From Diphasiastrum complanatum (lineage: Eukaryota > Streptophyta > Lycopodiopsida > Lycopodiales > Lycopodiaceae), in contig CM055111.1 in NCBI GenBank assembly GCA_029204225.1, forward strand, positions 23,808,899 through 23,872,898: 64,000 bases of DNA, in the 5' to 3' direction. The notes beneath the pieces are model-generated. The model was not told where the DNA came from, searched no databases, and was given only the letters and a program-made list of their open reading frames with translations. How positions within the stretch are numbered: position 1 is the stretch's first letter; each line of letters begins with the position of its first letter. Below, one piece after another: positions 11,327 through 22,439 of the stretch. The translations under genes were made by a program, and so were the position numbers.

Positions 11327-11575
11327 ATAAGAGGGGAAGAATGTCATGCCCACGACTGGTCTCGAGTAGCATATCCCGCTAGAGGTCAGTAGGCCTACCT
11401 CAACCCGTAAGTTAATTATGATTATGAGGGGCTTGGGACCCTCATGTGCATATGGCCATAGTTAATGGTTGGAGGTCTAAACTCATGATGGTGGATTTTT
11501 ATGGGTCTATCAGTAAGTTATAGGGAAACTGGATGAAGTGGCCCAGATAGGCTGTAGAAGGTAGATCACCTTAGA
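11327..11575 (+). mobile_element. Polypurine tract and truncated 3' LTR
   Basis: AATAAGAGGGGAAGA at 11326-11340 is a polypurine tract. The LTR start TGTCATGCCC at 11342 is the form common in plant Del/Tekay elements. It pairs with the 9009 scrap. The LTR breaks near 11575, where copia coding sequence begins. Confidence 0.7.
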
Positions 11576-11576
11576 G

Positions 11577-11935
11577 TTTTTGGTTGTACTTGCTTTGTTA
11601 ATATGCCCTTGGAAACAAGGAAAAGATATGATCCTTATTCTGTTAAAGGGATCATGGTTGGATATGCATCCAACAAGAAAGCTTACAGAATCTATATTCC
11701 CTCTATCTCAACTACAATTGAGAGTAGAGATGTTATATCCCATGAAGATCAAAAGTACATTCTTGAGAAGGCCGAGTTCAAAGATTCTCACAAAGATACT
11801 CCAATCATCACCCTTGAAGATCATCATGGAGAGATGGGGCCGAGATTTGAGGAGGAGTCACCTCGAATTTTTTCACCAAGGAGATCTCAAAGAGAAAGAT
11901 CCAAGCCTAGAAGGCTTACCCATGAAGATAGAAGG
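11577..11935 (+). pseudogene. Copia fragment: integrase end and linker
   Basis: The plus-strand frame FGCTCFVNMPLETRKRYDP is followed by GIMVGYASNKKAYRIYIP and IESRDVISHEDQ, the standard copia text between the integrase core and RT. It ends in a basic linker (RSQRERSKPRRL). No RT follows: an LTR-like sequence begins at 11936. The left junction cuts into the Tekay-like LTR. It is a short scrap with a single frame and no stop before 11991. Confidence 0.7.
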
Positions 11936-12590
11936 TGTCTAGAGAGGTGTCACATTGCACTACTAGTGGTGCATGGGGCTTGGAGGATATAAGAATATCC
12001 ATTGGGCTCTCACTAGGGTATGCCTATGCAGGCTCTTTAACTCCCCTAGGCTTCTCTCTCTCTCATTGGATGGGCATGGAACTCCATAGTGCACTGGAGG
12101 GGTCCATGGGCCATCAGTAGAGCACCCATTGGCGGGAGGAGAGATCTATCATGCTTGCTTTGCTTATGCTCTAATGTTGCTACTAGTGTGTAGAGTACTT
12201 TCTTGTGTGTAGTATGCTTAGGGTTTGGATCTTGCTTATGGTATGGGACATAAGTAGGTTTTGGATCTTGAGTATGCTGTAGTCTGGTGTGTTATGCTTG
12301 TGATTTGTTTCTAGTTAGCAAGGGGGTGCTAGATAGGTCTTGCTTGGAGCTTAGATCTAACTATGTTGGATGGTGAATACTTGAGACCAGCTTGTTATCT
12401 ATCCTTGTGCTTAAGAGTAGGGACACAAGGTGGGGAGATATCCTTGGAGGCTTGCAGATCCTTACTTGCAGGTGAAGGCATCCTAGCTTGGAGTTGGGGA
12501 GCATCTTGGAGCTTGCAGGTTGTTTGGAGGACATTTGGAGGCTCTACCTTGGATTTGGAGGACTTCCTCACCTCTACTTATAAAAGTGGT
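11936..12590 (+). mobile_element. LTR of gypsy relic H (left LTR)
   Basis: TG at 11936 (TGTCTAGAGAGGTGTC) follows a purine-rich run, and a Met-type primer site lies immediately after this block at 12597. The length of about 650 bp suits a chromovirus LTR. The right boundary is uncertain because no clean CA end is seen; CTTATAAAAG precedes the primer site. No second copy was found in the window. Confidence 0.5.
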
Positions 12591-12596
12591 ATCAAA

Positions 12597-12609
12597 GCTA
12601 GACACAGGA
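12597..12609 (+). promoter_or_regulatory. Primer-binding site, initiator tRNA-Met
   Basis: TGGTATCAAAGCT differs by one base from the standard plant initiator tRNA-Met site TGGTATCAGAGC. It primes minus-strand cDNA and fixes the plus orientation of element H. Confidence 0.75.
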
Positions 12610-13610
12610 TGGTAACCTTTCTAACCTTCTTCAAGTTCTATCAAGATCACCAACTAATTTTTTTTTTGGGAGAAGATTATTGGCTTTTCTAGTTGTAGGA
12701 AGCTTGTAGTTGAAGTACCCAATGAAATCTAGTTTTCTTTGGAAGAGAGTAATGATGTTTAGGGGCTAATTTTTTATCATGTTAGAGAAGTTTTAAAGTA
12801 GACTTTGGGTTTTTAAAAGTTCTGAAAAAAGATTTGTGAGATGGCTAGAAGAAGTCTTCATCTACATACACAAAAAAATTTTGCAAAAAGATTGATTCTA
12901 GCTATGTGTTTTGATCAAAACTAGTGTTTTTTTTTGCATAAATGAAGTGTTTGAAGTTCTGATTCTCATTTTGAAGTTTTGTTTCTCAGACCTTTAAATC
13001 TGAAAATCAGATCTAAAATGTGAAGTTTTCATCCAAATTTCATTAGTTACACCTTTCTATCTAGTTTCACGAAAATGGCAATGTAAGAAGGGAATGATAG
13101 TGTAACTTTGTGCATAAAACAAGTTTTGAAGTTCTGTTTTTTTTTTTTGTCATTTTGAAGTCCTAATTTCAGATCTGTAAATCTGAAAATCAGATCTGAA
13201 AATTGAACTTTTCATAGAGCTTCATTAGTTTTCCATTTCTAGACACTAGTTACTAAGGATTTAGAGATCTAGAATAGTGATAAATGTGAAAATTTTGGTT
13301 TCTTTTGAAATGAAAAATAGAAATGGAATTGGGATGATGTAAATATTAGCTTGGATTAGTTAATTGAAGTTTACATAAAGATTTGGTTTTCATTTTTGCC
13401 TTTGATAAAGGCAAATGTAGCTTGTTGCTGTTTTTCTCTTAAGCTTGGATTGAGCTTGCAAATAGTAGGCTTGGATTGAGCTTACAAACAATAAGATTGA
13501 ATGAGTAGAAGTAAATGCTTTTTATTTGCATTGGATGTAAGAATTGAAGCATTTCTATCATTCTAATTTGAGCACTTGTTGTTGTATTTGCATAATAGGA
13601 AAACACACAA
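12610..13610. other. AT-rich leader of element H
   Basis: About 1 kb with no gene, between the primer site and gag. It contains two related segments, each with TGAAGTTCTG..., CTGAAAATCAGATCT and TTCATTAGTT (12945-13070 and 13125-13245), so there is an internal duplication of roughly 180 bp spacing. Confidence 0.5.
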
Positions 13611-13619
13611 GCAACTCCA

Positions 13620-14880
13620 ATGGATCAAACCAATGAAAACCCAACATTTGATCTATCAAACCCATCCAATGTGGCACAAGCTCTTGAACTTTTATGCCAA
13701 CAAATTCAAGCCACTAATAAGTAGCTTCTTGAAACTAATCAAAGAAACCAAGACTTAGAGTCTAGGTTAGCAATCAAAAGAAGCATATAGTTCCACCTCC
13801 CGTAAAAATGTTTAAGGGGAGAAAAAAGATAGGAACTTACAAGTGGTAAGTTCTTGGCTAAATGTTCGGTACTTTGCCATGAACCAATTCCCTAAATATG
13901 AAAATTTATCCACTGTCACCATGTTTCTTGAAGGAAGAGACTTAGTTTGGTGAGATGACTTAGTTGCAAAGGGCAATCAACCTTGTACATGGGATGATTT
14001 TTGCAAGCTTTTTGGGGATTATTTTCTACTACTTTTAGATGACTATGAACACTTCCAAAAGTTGAGTCATCTAACCATGAATAAAGGTTTGGAATAATGT
14101 ATTCAAGATTTTCATGAGTACATGAATCCACTATATAGTGACATTCCGCCTAAGAAGGTACAAATGTTATTGTTCATTGTGGATGTTCGTAGGAACCATC
14201 CAAAAATCCTAGAAGATGCTATTAGGGCTACAAAATACTTTGATAACACACCTAAGCCACCTAGGGGTCAACAGCCTAATGAGCAGAAAAAAGGTTTTCA
14301 ATTTAAGAGGAAGGATAGGGAAGCTGTTAGTGAAACACATCCCAATTCCAACAATCCTAAGAAAACCAAGAAAAACTTTAAAAACCATCAAGGTGGCATT
14401 GATAAGGTTGAAGCTCGTAAGAAGAACCAGTGCTTCAAGTGCAATGGCGAGGGTCACCTTGCATGTGATTGCGTCAAAACACAAGCTTCAACCTCAGGTT
14501 TTCTATCTCGAAGTAATGAGATGGATATTTGTTTTCTTAGTTCTTTAGTTTTTGGACCTAATGACCTTATTTGCATAAAAGGTAAAGTTAATGATCAAGT
14601 TGTAAATGCTCTTTTTGACACGGGATTCACTCATAACTTTATCAATGTGAATTTGGTGCAGATGCTAAACCTTTCTACTTGAAAAAGTGATAAAAAAATA
14701 TCGTGTGACAATGGCATCAGAAAGTGACTTTGATTTGATGGATTTGAAAAACTAGAATTCTGTGTTGTTGCATTAGCTGATGTAGATATTGTTCTTGGGC
14801 AACAATGTCATTTTAATAAGAACAATTCATTGAGAATTGATTTTGTTAAAACAAAATTTATCTTTTATGCATAAGAATTC
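13620..14880 (+). pseudogene. Element H: gag with CCHC knuckle, and protease
   Basis: Gag begins MDQTNENPTFDLSNPSN at 13620 in a different frame from the later part. The capsid region (about 13840-14160) reads FAMNQFPKYENLSTVTMFLE and FCKLFGDYFLLLLDDYEHF, interrupted by a stop near 13951 at an expected Trp and a TAA near 14096. From 14122 the frame is open to 14682. A CCHC knuckle reads CFKCNGEGHLACDC (about 14431-14472). The protease start LFDTGFTHNFI (about 14612-14644) has an intact D-T-G. The protease end DIVLGQQC is near 14790 in another frame. The protease style is chromoviral. RT is absent. Confidence 0.7.
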
Positions 14881-15531
14881 TTTAATTAAGATCAAAGCTG
14901 TTGACACTCACGCAGGACAACGAATGATTGACCTCCATTCCTCAATCTGATTGATGTAAAATACTTCACAAAAGAGCTCAATGCTGATTTTAGAGATCCT
15001 ACATAAAAATTAGAAGATAAGTTGTCTCTCCCCGAAGCTACATTGCAATGAAATAATCAACCTATTGGGAGGATCTTATGGAATAATATCTACATCGTTA
15101 AGCATGAATCATATCTCATTTCATGCAAAGAAGTGTTTTTTTTTTGGAACTCAAGAATTGATAATATCTACATTGTCATCATAAACAACAAAAAAATCTA
15201 ACATTGGTTCCATAATAATTTTTATAATTTAAGTTGTTATTCATTGGTGACCTGCATACGTATAAGACTGGGACAAAGACATACCTTCCGCATGTAGACA
15301 TAATTCAAGTATCTTAGAAGCCTCCATTTTAATAGCTTCATAGAAGACTCCTTTTGCAACCCATTGGCAGAACATTTTGTCACCAACTGGAATCTTGTAC
15401 TGGTCATGAGCCACTACCCCACCCAAGCACAATGATAACCACTGACACCTTGTCTCATTGGAGACTTATGCCATATGCAAAGAGTTTAATTTCTCCAAAC
15501 CCATCACAAATCCATTTCTTCCAAAGTTTTT
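14881..15531. other. Unassigned junction region
   Basis: This lies between the protease of element H and the integrase of G0, two different gypsy lineages, so a junction must fall here. A minus-strand frame of 63 codons at 15432-15241 (IPVGDKMFCQWVAKGVFYEA) is free of stops but matches no family I recognise. Nothing else can be assigned. Confidence 0.3.
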
Positions 15532-15963
15532 GTGGTTATAAATTTAAATCAAAGGTTTCTTACTTATGGTATGCATCCTATTCTACCTATTGAATTTGAG
15601 GTGACGACTTTTTGTATTCAAGCTCAACAAAAAGATGTAGAATGTATTAATGAAAGGTTAATGACTATTGAAGAACTATCTAAAGCTCGTGCAAATTCAC
15701 AAACATCAATGGAAGAAATCTAGGAACAACAAAAGAAAAAGTATGATAGTCGTATTAGGAAAAATGATCTTAAAACGAATGACTTTGTGTAGATCTATGA
15801 TAGTCGACATCAAAATTTCTCTAGAAAACTTCATATGAGATGGCTTGGACCTTATAAAGTCATAGAGATGTTCGAGAATGCTCCTGTTCAACTCCAATCA
15901 CTTGAAGGCAAACTATTACCGACACGAATTAATGGGTCCAGACTCAAGAAATATTATTTTTGA
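15532..15963 (+). pseudogene. Element G0: integrase C-terminal end
   Basis: The end of the DDE core and the C-terminal domain of a gypsy integrase: GMHPILPIEFEVTTF, ERLMTIEELSKARA, EQQKKKYDSRI, MRWLGPYKVIEMF, and the ending INGSRLKKYYF with stop TGA at 15961-15963. NGSRLKK matches NGSRLRK/NGSRLHK in G3 and A. In-frame TAG codons stand at 15721-15723 (Gln position likely) and near 15790. Everything upstream (gag to the integrase core) is lost. The rest of G0 lies beyond the G1 insertion, from 39630. Confidence 0.7.
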
Positions 15964-16493
15964 CCAGAATTTTTTTTTTCTCATTCTTTTCTAGGTTCTT
16001 TTTAAGATTTTTCGTGACTTTTCTCCTATCTTTTCTAGAATTGCTCGTGAATTTTCTACCACTTTCTTGTATTTTTTTTAGAATTTTTCTCCATCTTTTT
16101 GAAATTTTTTCTCGTATCTTCATCCCAGTTTTTGTGAAACTTTCTAGTATCTTTCTCCATTTTTTTTAAGAACTTTTTCTAGTTGTTTCTCCTCCAGCTT
16201 TTTGAGTATTTTTCTAACATCTTTCTCCAAATTTTCGAGAATTTTTCTAGCTGTTGTTTCTATCTTTTTGAGAATTTTTTTTAATATTTATCTCCAATTT
16301 TTTCGAGAAATTTTCTAATATATTTCCATTTCTAAAAATATTTTGAGAAATTTTCTACCATCTTTACTAAAAAAACTTTTCGAGAATGTTTCGTGAATTT
16401 TTTCTATCATCTTTTCTAGAAACTTTTCAAAATTCTTTTTGAAAATTTTCAAGATTTTTTGAAATCTTTATAAGAATCTTTCTAGACTCATTC
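15964..16493 (+). repeat. G0 spacer: TTCnnGAA-rich degenerate array (left part)
   Basis: A pyrimidine-rich, loosely periodic block of TCTTTCTAG / TTTTCGAGAA / TTTTCTAGAA words directly after the integrase stop. TTCTAGAA stands at 16033-16040, TTCGAGAA near 16233 and 16302, and TTCGAGAAtgTTTCGTGAA near 16378-16396. These are inverted TTC/GAA pairs, the building blocks of heat-shock elements. The array stops at CATTC (16489-16493), the target duplication of G1, and resumes at 39625. It is one array split by that insertion. Confidence 0.65.
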
Positions 16494-17596
16494 TGTTAGC
16501 AAATTCCAGAGAATCCCCAAATGCCGAACCAAGCTGAAGACACAAAATATCTCTCACCCATGACCGAGGAGGTCTCAGAAGAAGGAGAGCAGAAGAATTT
16601 GAGAGCCAAGTATGAGAGCCGAGAGATTACTAGTTAGGATGACAGTGAAAATACCTATGTGAGGCTATATGGTGTATCCCAAAGAAAGAACGATCATGTA
16701 GGAGCTAGTAATATTTCCTAGGCATTGTAAATAAATGTAGACCTCCCTTAAATTAGTTAGAGTGAGCCACCTTTTGATGCCGACCTCTAGTGGAAGGGCA
16801 AATTTCACATGTAATTTTTAATTTGGTGGAATTGCCACTTGGGCTCCACATGGGCAGCCTTCTTACTTATTTGAGGGCCCCCCTCTCTTGTGAAGGAGCT
16901 TTGAATGTATTGTCAAGTTTTCTTGAGCAAATAAAGAGGATCCTCCATGAGTTCTTGATGATTGCTAAGCTCCTTGTTCATGGAAATGTTATTGAGTGAA
17001 GTTTCTATGAGCATGCTTGATTTCCTTGTATTGCGGATTAATTAGGTTCTTGCTTTCTTGTTTCTTGCTTAGTTGTGGATTAGGATTCATTTTCTTGTTT
17101 GTGGAATAAGGTATAAATCAGCATTCAAGTAAACTAAATAGGCTGGTTTGTGGTGTAGATCTTGCATACTTTCTTGTAGTCCAGTTCCTGATTGTTCTTG
17201 AGCAATCTAAGCATCAAGAAATGAGTGTTTCTTGATTCTTAGATTGTTTAAATGCTGCTAGGAATCTAGTTTCTTGTTTCAGTAGTTAATCTTGTTCTTG
17301 ATTGTTTTCTTAATTAGTAGATAGTGGTAGGACTGCTCCCTGTTCCAGACGTTGATCCTCTTGAGCTGTATTTGGTTACATGGCTGGTTATGCATGTAGT
17401 TGAGTATCGAAACCGTGTCTCCCATTGACAGGCTTGGAAATACATGTTGCAATCTGAGTAACGCTTATGTTTGTAACTGTTCTAATAAGAAGAAGAACTG
17501 TAAGAACCATAACTACAAAAGAACGAAGAAGAAGTAAAAGAATTACTAAAGCCATGTTCACAGATTCGGTGAATCTGTGCACTGAATCTGTGAACA
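16494..17596 (+). mobile_element. G1 5' LTR
   Basis: Runs from TGTTAGCA to TGAACA, 1,103 bp. It carries the promoter of the element. The U3 block GAGTGAGCCACCTTTTGAT is shared with the G1b and G2 LTRs. The TATA position reads TTATTTGAGG here (TATTTAAG in G1b). AATAAA follows about 70 bp later (near 16930) as a poly(A) signal candidate. An AATTTCAC..GTGGAATT inverted pair lies just upstream of the TATA position. It pairs with 38783-39624 plus the inverted piece at 37201-37433. Confidence 0.85.
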
Positions 17597-17613
17597 TTTG
17601 ATGCCATTCCACA
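17597..17613 (+). promoter_or_regulatory. G1 primer-binding site (decayed, tRNA-Asp type)
   Basis: TTTGATGCCATTCC directly follows the LTR. The sister copy G1b has TTTGGCGCCGTTCC at the same place. The differences are G-to-A and C-to-T changes, including the CG sites. TGGCGCCGTT is the start of the plant tRNA-Asp complement used by Athila-type elements. Confidence 0.7.
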
Positions 17614-17724
17614 GCTACATAGACATTAAACTATCCCGAATTATTCAGATCTATGCGGCACAACCATCGCTCTCAAGACTCCCACACCTTCATTACAACC
17701 CACACCACTTTCGTCCTGCCTACT

Positions 17725-18035
17725 GCAAATCGCAGTTCTCAACCGACGCTTCATGCTCCTTCCCAAGTCCTATCACGGTTCAATCTCACCGATGTGCTAC
17801 TGTCAGATCTCTACCAATGTGCTACAGTTAGATCTCGACCAATGCGCTACAGTCTAATCTCAACCGACAGCCCTCAATGCAATCTCAACTGATGGCCTTT
17901 CATTAGATCTCAATCAAGGCACTGCATCAGATCTCAACCGACGCCATCCTCTTAGATCTCAACCGACGCCATCCTCTCACATCTCAACCGACGCACTGCA
18001 TTAGATCTCAATCGACGTCATCCTCTCACATCTCA
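17725..18035 (+). repeat. G1 leader: 25-bp ATCTCAACCGACG array (left part)
   Basis: About ten units of roughly 25 bp share the core ATCTCAACCGACG with a variable 11-12-bp remainder (such as CCATCCTCTTAG). Five exact ACCGAC words are present. The array is cut at TCTCA (18031-18035) by the insertion of C1 and resumes at 29817. Position: between the primer site and gag. Confidence 0.85.
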
Positions 18036-19065
18036 TGATGAGAAATCGAGTCAACGTCCTGACACCACTGTTGGGATTCGAGCGGTGCTCCGATACGAAT
18101 GATGAAAATCATGAGAATAAAAATTTCACGAAGACATTCGCGACTCTCTTTCGAGATTCGGATGGAATTCAAATGCATTCACTGTACACTGCCAATTGAA
18201 ACACTCCAACAATCTTCCAGAGGGTCGTCAAATACTACTGATCTATGTTTATAAAATTAATATAGCATTTGACTTCATTTCAAGATCAGACACAACCAAA
18301 AAATCTATATTGATTTTCTCTAATTTCTTCAAGACACTACATGCGAATCCACACAGTGCGTTGGCGTGAGAGAAGCACGGTTCTCTCACGAGTATTAGTC
18401 TTTTTGCTTTACTAGCGGACAATCGAATCTTCTGATCCTAGACAAAATTGTCTTCTCGCATGCAGACGGAGCTTTTGTCAGTGTTTCGTCTTGATTGCTT
18501 ACTAGCATCAGACTACTTCTTGTTCTTCTTTTCTTACCTTGGTTACACATTGTGTATCCTATTGATATACGTCAAGTATTATTCAGTAAGTAGAGTCTCT
18601 CTATGCAAATCTAATATTAGAGTAATTAACCATCTACAACTAATCAGAGAATTACAAGAGTGGCAGTTTAGCCATGACCTAGGGAGTATCTGCTGATGTC
18701 ATGCCATCAGGTCAGATCTCTGTACTTTTAGTACTTGCGTGATCTCTGGTGGTACTCCTTGGAGCGCGGGGACAGAACGAGTTTCGTTTTCGCCATTGGT
18801 TTTGTTTTTCTTGTTTGCCTTTCTTTCGTATAGGACCCCAAGGGAATCTCGTTCATGGATCGTTCGTGTTCGCAAAACTCTTTGTGTTTTGTGTCTTCAG
18901 ATGTTTGAGTTTGCGAACATGTTGGTCTTTGTCTTCGCTGACTTTCGTGTTCACAAAACTCTTTGTGTTTCGAGTCTTTAGATGTTGGAGTTTCGGTAAC
19001 ATGTTTGTCAGTCAAGGGGCCACAAGCTAGCAAGGCTTTGTATTCAAAAACACTTTTTTTCTTCA
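18036..19065 (-). mobile_element. C1 3' LTR
   Basis: 1,030 bp. It aligns with the 5' LTR throughout, apart from 67 bases absent near 18283 (present in the 5' LTR as 28968-29034, flanked by CATTTC/CATTC short repeats), a slippage-type deletion. Inside is a tandem duplication of roughly 83-bp period around GTTCGCAAAACTCTTTGTGT (18866 and about 18949), also seen in the other LTR. Confidence 0.85.
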
Positions 19066-19078
19066 GCTCCCTCTCAAA
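19066..19078 (-). promoter_or_regulatory. C1 polypurine tract
   Basis: The minus-strand sequence TTTGAGAGGGAGC abuts the 3' LTR. It primes plus-strand DNA synthesis in LTR retrotransposons. Confidence 0.75.
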
Positions 19079-19079
19079 G

Positions 19080-19530
19080 CATGGTAGCCTTATGATCCCG
19101 AGACTTCTCCTTTTCCTCTCAAAGAGTCCTTTGTGTAGAGCCTTTGTGAAGATGTTAGCAACCATATCTTTCATTTCGATGAAGGTGGTATGTATCGTCT
19201 TCTTCTCAATCAGATTCCTGATCAAGTGATACTTGATTGCAATGTGTTTCGTCCTGGAATGGAAGACAAGATTCTTCTGAGGTGTATTGCAGAGGTGTTG
19301 TCCATCTGCAAGATCAGTGGCTCGTTCCTTGTTTCGTCCAGTTTTTCCAGAAACTGCCTTAGCCAAATTATCTGCTGGCCATCTTTGCTGCTGCTACGTA
19401 CTCTGCTTCACAGGACAACTGGGCTACAATGGTCTGCTTCTTGCTGACCCAGAGAACTGTTGCTCCTGATGCGATGGTGCATCCTTCTGAAACGTTTTTA
19501 CAGTCGTCCCTTAGAGATGCTCAGCTGGCA
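19080..19530 (-). pseudogene. C1 RNase H
   Basis: The copia RNase H signature is read across shifting frames: WVSKKQTIVAQLSCEAEYVA with its Glu, then FHSRTKHIAIKYHLIRNLIE, then FTKALHKGLF near the end. At least two frame shifts lie between about 19470 and 19300. The last frame has lost its stop and reads on into the LTR to 18728. This domain follows RT in the polyprotein and degrades template RNA. Confidence 0.75.
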
Positions 19531-20610
19531 TCGCTGTAGGAAAGTATCCTAAGACCTGCTCCACAACAATAACACAAGCCATAATCCCTCGTTAATTGAA
19601 GATATTGCAAAATTTGTTTCGCAATCTTCCAATGTGTCAAGCTTGAATTCGTGCAGAATTGGCTCATCCTGAATACTACATAAGCAATATTAGGACGTGT
19701 GTTGTCTGCAAGGTACATCAGTGAACCTATCAGCCTTTTGTAGGGAGTGAGCTGCATCTGTTCTCTTTCTTCCTCGGTCTTTGCACAATCATCATTTGTT
19801 AGTATCGTTCCTGCTAGCGTTGGAGTGTTCGCTCCTTTGCAGTTCAGCATCCCAACATCCTCTAGGATCTTCTGGGTGTATCCGGACTGGTTAAGGTATA
19901 ACTTGCCTTCGTCATAGTCTCTTTCAATTTGTAAGCCTAGGTAACACCTGGCTTCTCCCAGATCCACTATCTCAAAATGTTTCAAGATGTCTGTCTTTAC
20001 TTCAGCAATTAGCTGCTCACTCCTACAAAGTATCAGAGTGTCGTCCACATATACAGCCACTATGATGATCTGCCCATCTGTAACTCTGACATACACATTG
20101 GTGTCAGCCAACAGAGGCTTGAATTTCAATGATTTCAGGGCCTAATCCTTCTTCGTATACCATTGTCAGACTGATTGCTTCATATCGTAGATGCTTCTAT
20201 ACATTTTGTATACATAGTCAGGGAGTGAATTTGAGACAAATCATGGGGGTTGATCCATGTAGACCTCTTCGTCTAATTCGCCATGCAAGAAGGTTGTCTT
20301 CTCGTCCACAATGTGGATCCTGAGGTCATAAGCTACTGCATATGCGAACAACAATTGTAGGGACGAATGTTTGAAGACAAGTAAAAAGGTTTTAGAATAG
20401 TCAATACTGTATCTCTGAGAGAAACCCTTCGCTACGAGTCTTGTCTTGTATTTCGTCACACTCCCATCTGGTTCATATTTGAGTTTGAAAACCCATTTGC
20501 ATTTGACAATCTTGCACTTATGAGGTAATGGCTCCAAAGTCCATACCTGGTTCTTCCTCATGGACTCCATCTCTTCGTTCATGGCTTGGATCCATTTGTC
20601 CTTTTCTGGA
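19521..20610 (-). pseudogene. C1 reverse transcriptase
   Basis: The N-terminal part (20582-20241) reads NEEMESMRKNQVWTLEPLP, KCKWVFKLKYEPDGSV, RLVAKGFSQRYSIDY and TTFLHGELDEEVYMDQPP. The C-terminal part (20129-19521) has the catalytic YVDDTLIL box, GEARCYLGLQIERD and LIGSLMYLADNTRPNIAYV. A frame change between 20241 and 20129 separates them. All key motifs survive; the break is by indel only. This gives the family as Ty1/copia without doubt. Confidence 0.85.
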
Positions 20611-20871
20611 CCTTCAATCGCCTCCTTAATGTCTGTGGTTCGTCACTAAATCCGCAGAATTCTTCTAATGTGAAAGCTAAGCTGCCTGGCACAAATCTCA
20701 CTGGCGCTCTTTGTGGTCTTGTCAACTTCTGGGAGATCCTCCCGGAACAACTATGCCTTTGTCCTTATCTGCTCTGCTCAGTCTGGAGCCATCTTGGTTT
20801 ACAGAAACTGCGGCGGTAGTTTGCCTTTCGAATCTTTCTTTGTTTGATTCATTGCTCGAATGAAAGACAGC

Positions 20872-21859
20872 TCAAAAATCTTCGTTTTTGTGTTCATCCT
20901 CTGCTCCCTCTGACGTTGGCGGCATGTCATAGTACTGTCTTCCTAGAACTTCATAGCTAATAGGGTCTTCGTTGGCCATTGTCTTTCTCTCATCAAATTT
21001 GACATCCCTCACTGTTTTCACAGTGTTCGTGTCTGGCATGTAGATTCTGTAGTATGACAAATTATTGTCATAACCTACCAGAAACCCTTGCTTGGCTTTC
21101 TCATCAAGCTTCTTGTGAAGCTTATCAGGAATATGTGCATATTCTGCACAGCCAAACATTCTGATGTGAGACAGGTTGGGCTTTCTACCCCACCATAGCT
21201 CATGTGGTGTCGTGTGAGGAACCTATCCTGTTCTGGATGTATGCGGTTGTAGCTACTGCTTCAGCCCACAGTGCCCTTGGAGCCTTCGAATAGGCCATCA
21301 TGCATCTGGCTGCTTCCATTAGGGTCCTGTTCTTTCACTCAACAACACCATTGTGTTGTGGTGTGTAGGCTACAGTTCTTCTGTGAATGATGCCACGATC
21401 ATTGCAGAAGTCAATGAAACGATTCTAGATATATTCGCCACCTCGATCTGTTTTGATTTGCTTCACCTTGCTGCCTGTGCATCTCTCAGACCAATTCACA
21501 TATTCTATGAATTTTTCGAGTGCTTCAGATTTATTTTGAATAAAATACACTCTGGCAAACTTGCTATAGTCATCAATGAAGGTTATATAGTAATTTGAAC
21601 CTCCTACTGAGATCACGTTGCAGATGTCAGAGTACACCAACTCCAGAATCTTTGTTGTTCTGTAGGAGTCTTTGACGAATGGTGTGTGTGACATCTTGCC
21701 TTTCAAACATGCATCACAGGTGTCCGAATTGGTTGCATTCGAGATGCTGACCCCTGTTATTGCTCTATGATGACTTGCCTAGTAGAGTGCCATTGAGTTC
21801 ATGTGACAGAGTCTTCTGTGCCATAGAGTGTCTGGCGAGTCATCATGAGTCTGATGCAC
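20872..21859 (-). pseudogene. C1 pre-integrase zinc domain, integrase core and linker
   Basis: The HHCC domain reads LWHRRLCHMNSMAL...CDACLKGKM (about 21820-21695). The core runs LVYSDICNV, FIDDYSKFARVYF, KTDRGGEYI, then PQHNGVVE, so Asp, Asp and Glu are all present. Stops interrupt: TAG at 21422-21424 after GGEYI, and a TGA where CGA (Arg) is expected after GVVE. The linker FGCAEYAHIP...GFLVGYDNNLSYYRIYMP ends at a TGA near 20872. The gene is dead by stops, not by active-site loss. Confidence 0.8.
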
Positions 21860-22309
21860 CTAGTTTGCAAGTAGGCGTACCTTCAGATGATATAGATTCT
21901 CTTTTCTTATGCCTTGAGCAATGAGTGTGCTGGTGCTGGCATCAATCACGTTGCATGCTTTGTTAGAAAACGTCACACGCATCTCTGCATCTGCTATTCT
22001 TGCTACAGAGAGCAAGTCTTGTTGCAAAGTTGGCACAAATAGAACGTCTTCGAGTCGTCTATCTCTGTCATTGGTGTTGAGCCAGAGTGAACCAATACCA
22101 TTCACTTGATGTCTGGATCCATCTCCAAGAACTATGAATCTTGAGGGATTTGCACTTCTAAAACTAGACATGATTCGCCTTGATGTCATGAAGTGTGAGG
22201 TGGCTCTCGAATCCAGGATCACCTCATGCATGTCAGACGTTGATGCTGCACACACATCTTTACAGATATAGGCGGTCGAACAATTTTTGTTCGTTCTTTC
22301 TTCACCCAT
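21860..22309 (-). pseudogene. C1 protease, active site mutated
   Basis: The open frame of 149 codons has VILDSRATSHFM where copia proteases have D-S-G-A. The Gly codon GGA has become AGA (Arg), a single G-to-A change (near 22195-22215). The rest, IGSLWLNTNDRDRRLEDVLFV and NLYHLKVRLLAN, leads into the integrase zinc domain. Protease processes gag-pol; Arg here should abolish activity. Confidence 0.8.
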
Positions 22310-22439
22310 CTTTGAGCTCTGCTCTGGGGATCCTCGACATAGGAAAAACTATTATCGTTCTCCTGTCTGTACTGTGCTGATTTGTTTCTTGGGTTCTGGC
22401 GGCAATCCATGGCTGCATGACCCTTCTTATGGCAATGGA
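22310..22439 (-). pseudogene. C1 second zinc knuckle (distal half)
   Basis: HKKGHAAMDCRQNPRNKSAQ is the distal half of a CCHC knuckle. Its first half, IECIHC, lies at about 27790-27771. C2 sits exactly between, with ATGGA duplicated on both sides. Confidence 0.8.

Noticed and set aside
15241-15432. Possible host-gene exon on the minus strand
   Set aside because: 63 codons without a recognised domain, splice context or neighbouring exon; kept only as unassigned.
18728-19030. Extra coding domain at the end of the C1 RNase H frame
   Set aside because: The frame runs past a lost stop into the 3' LTR; the peptide repeats reflect the ~83-bp tandem repeat in the LTR.
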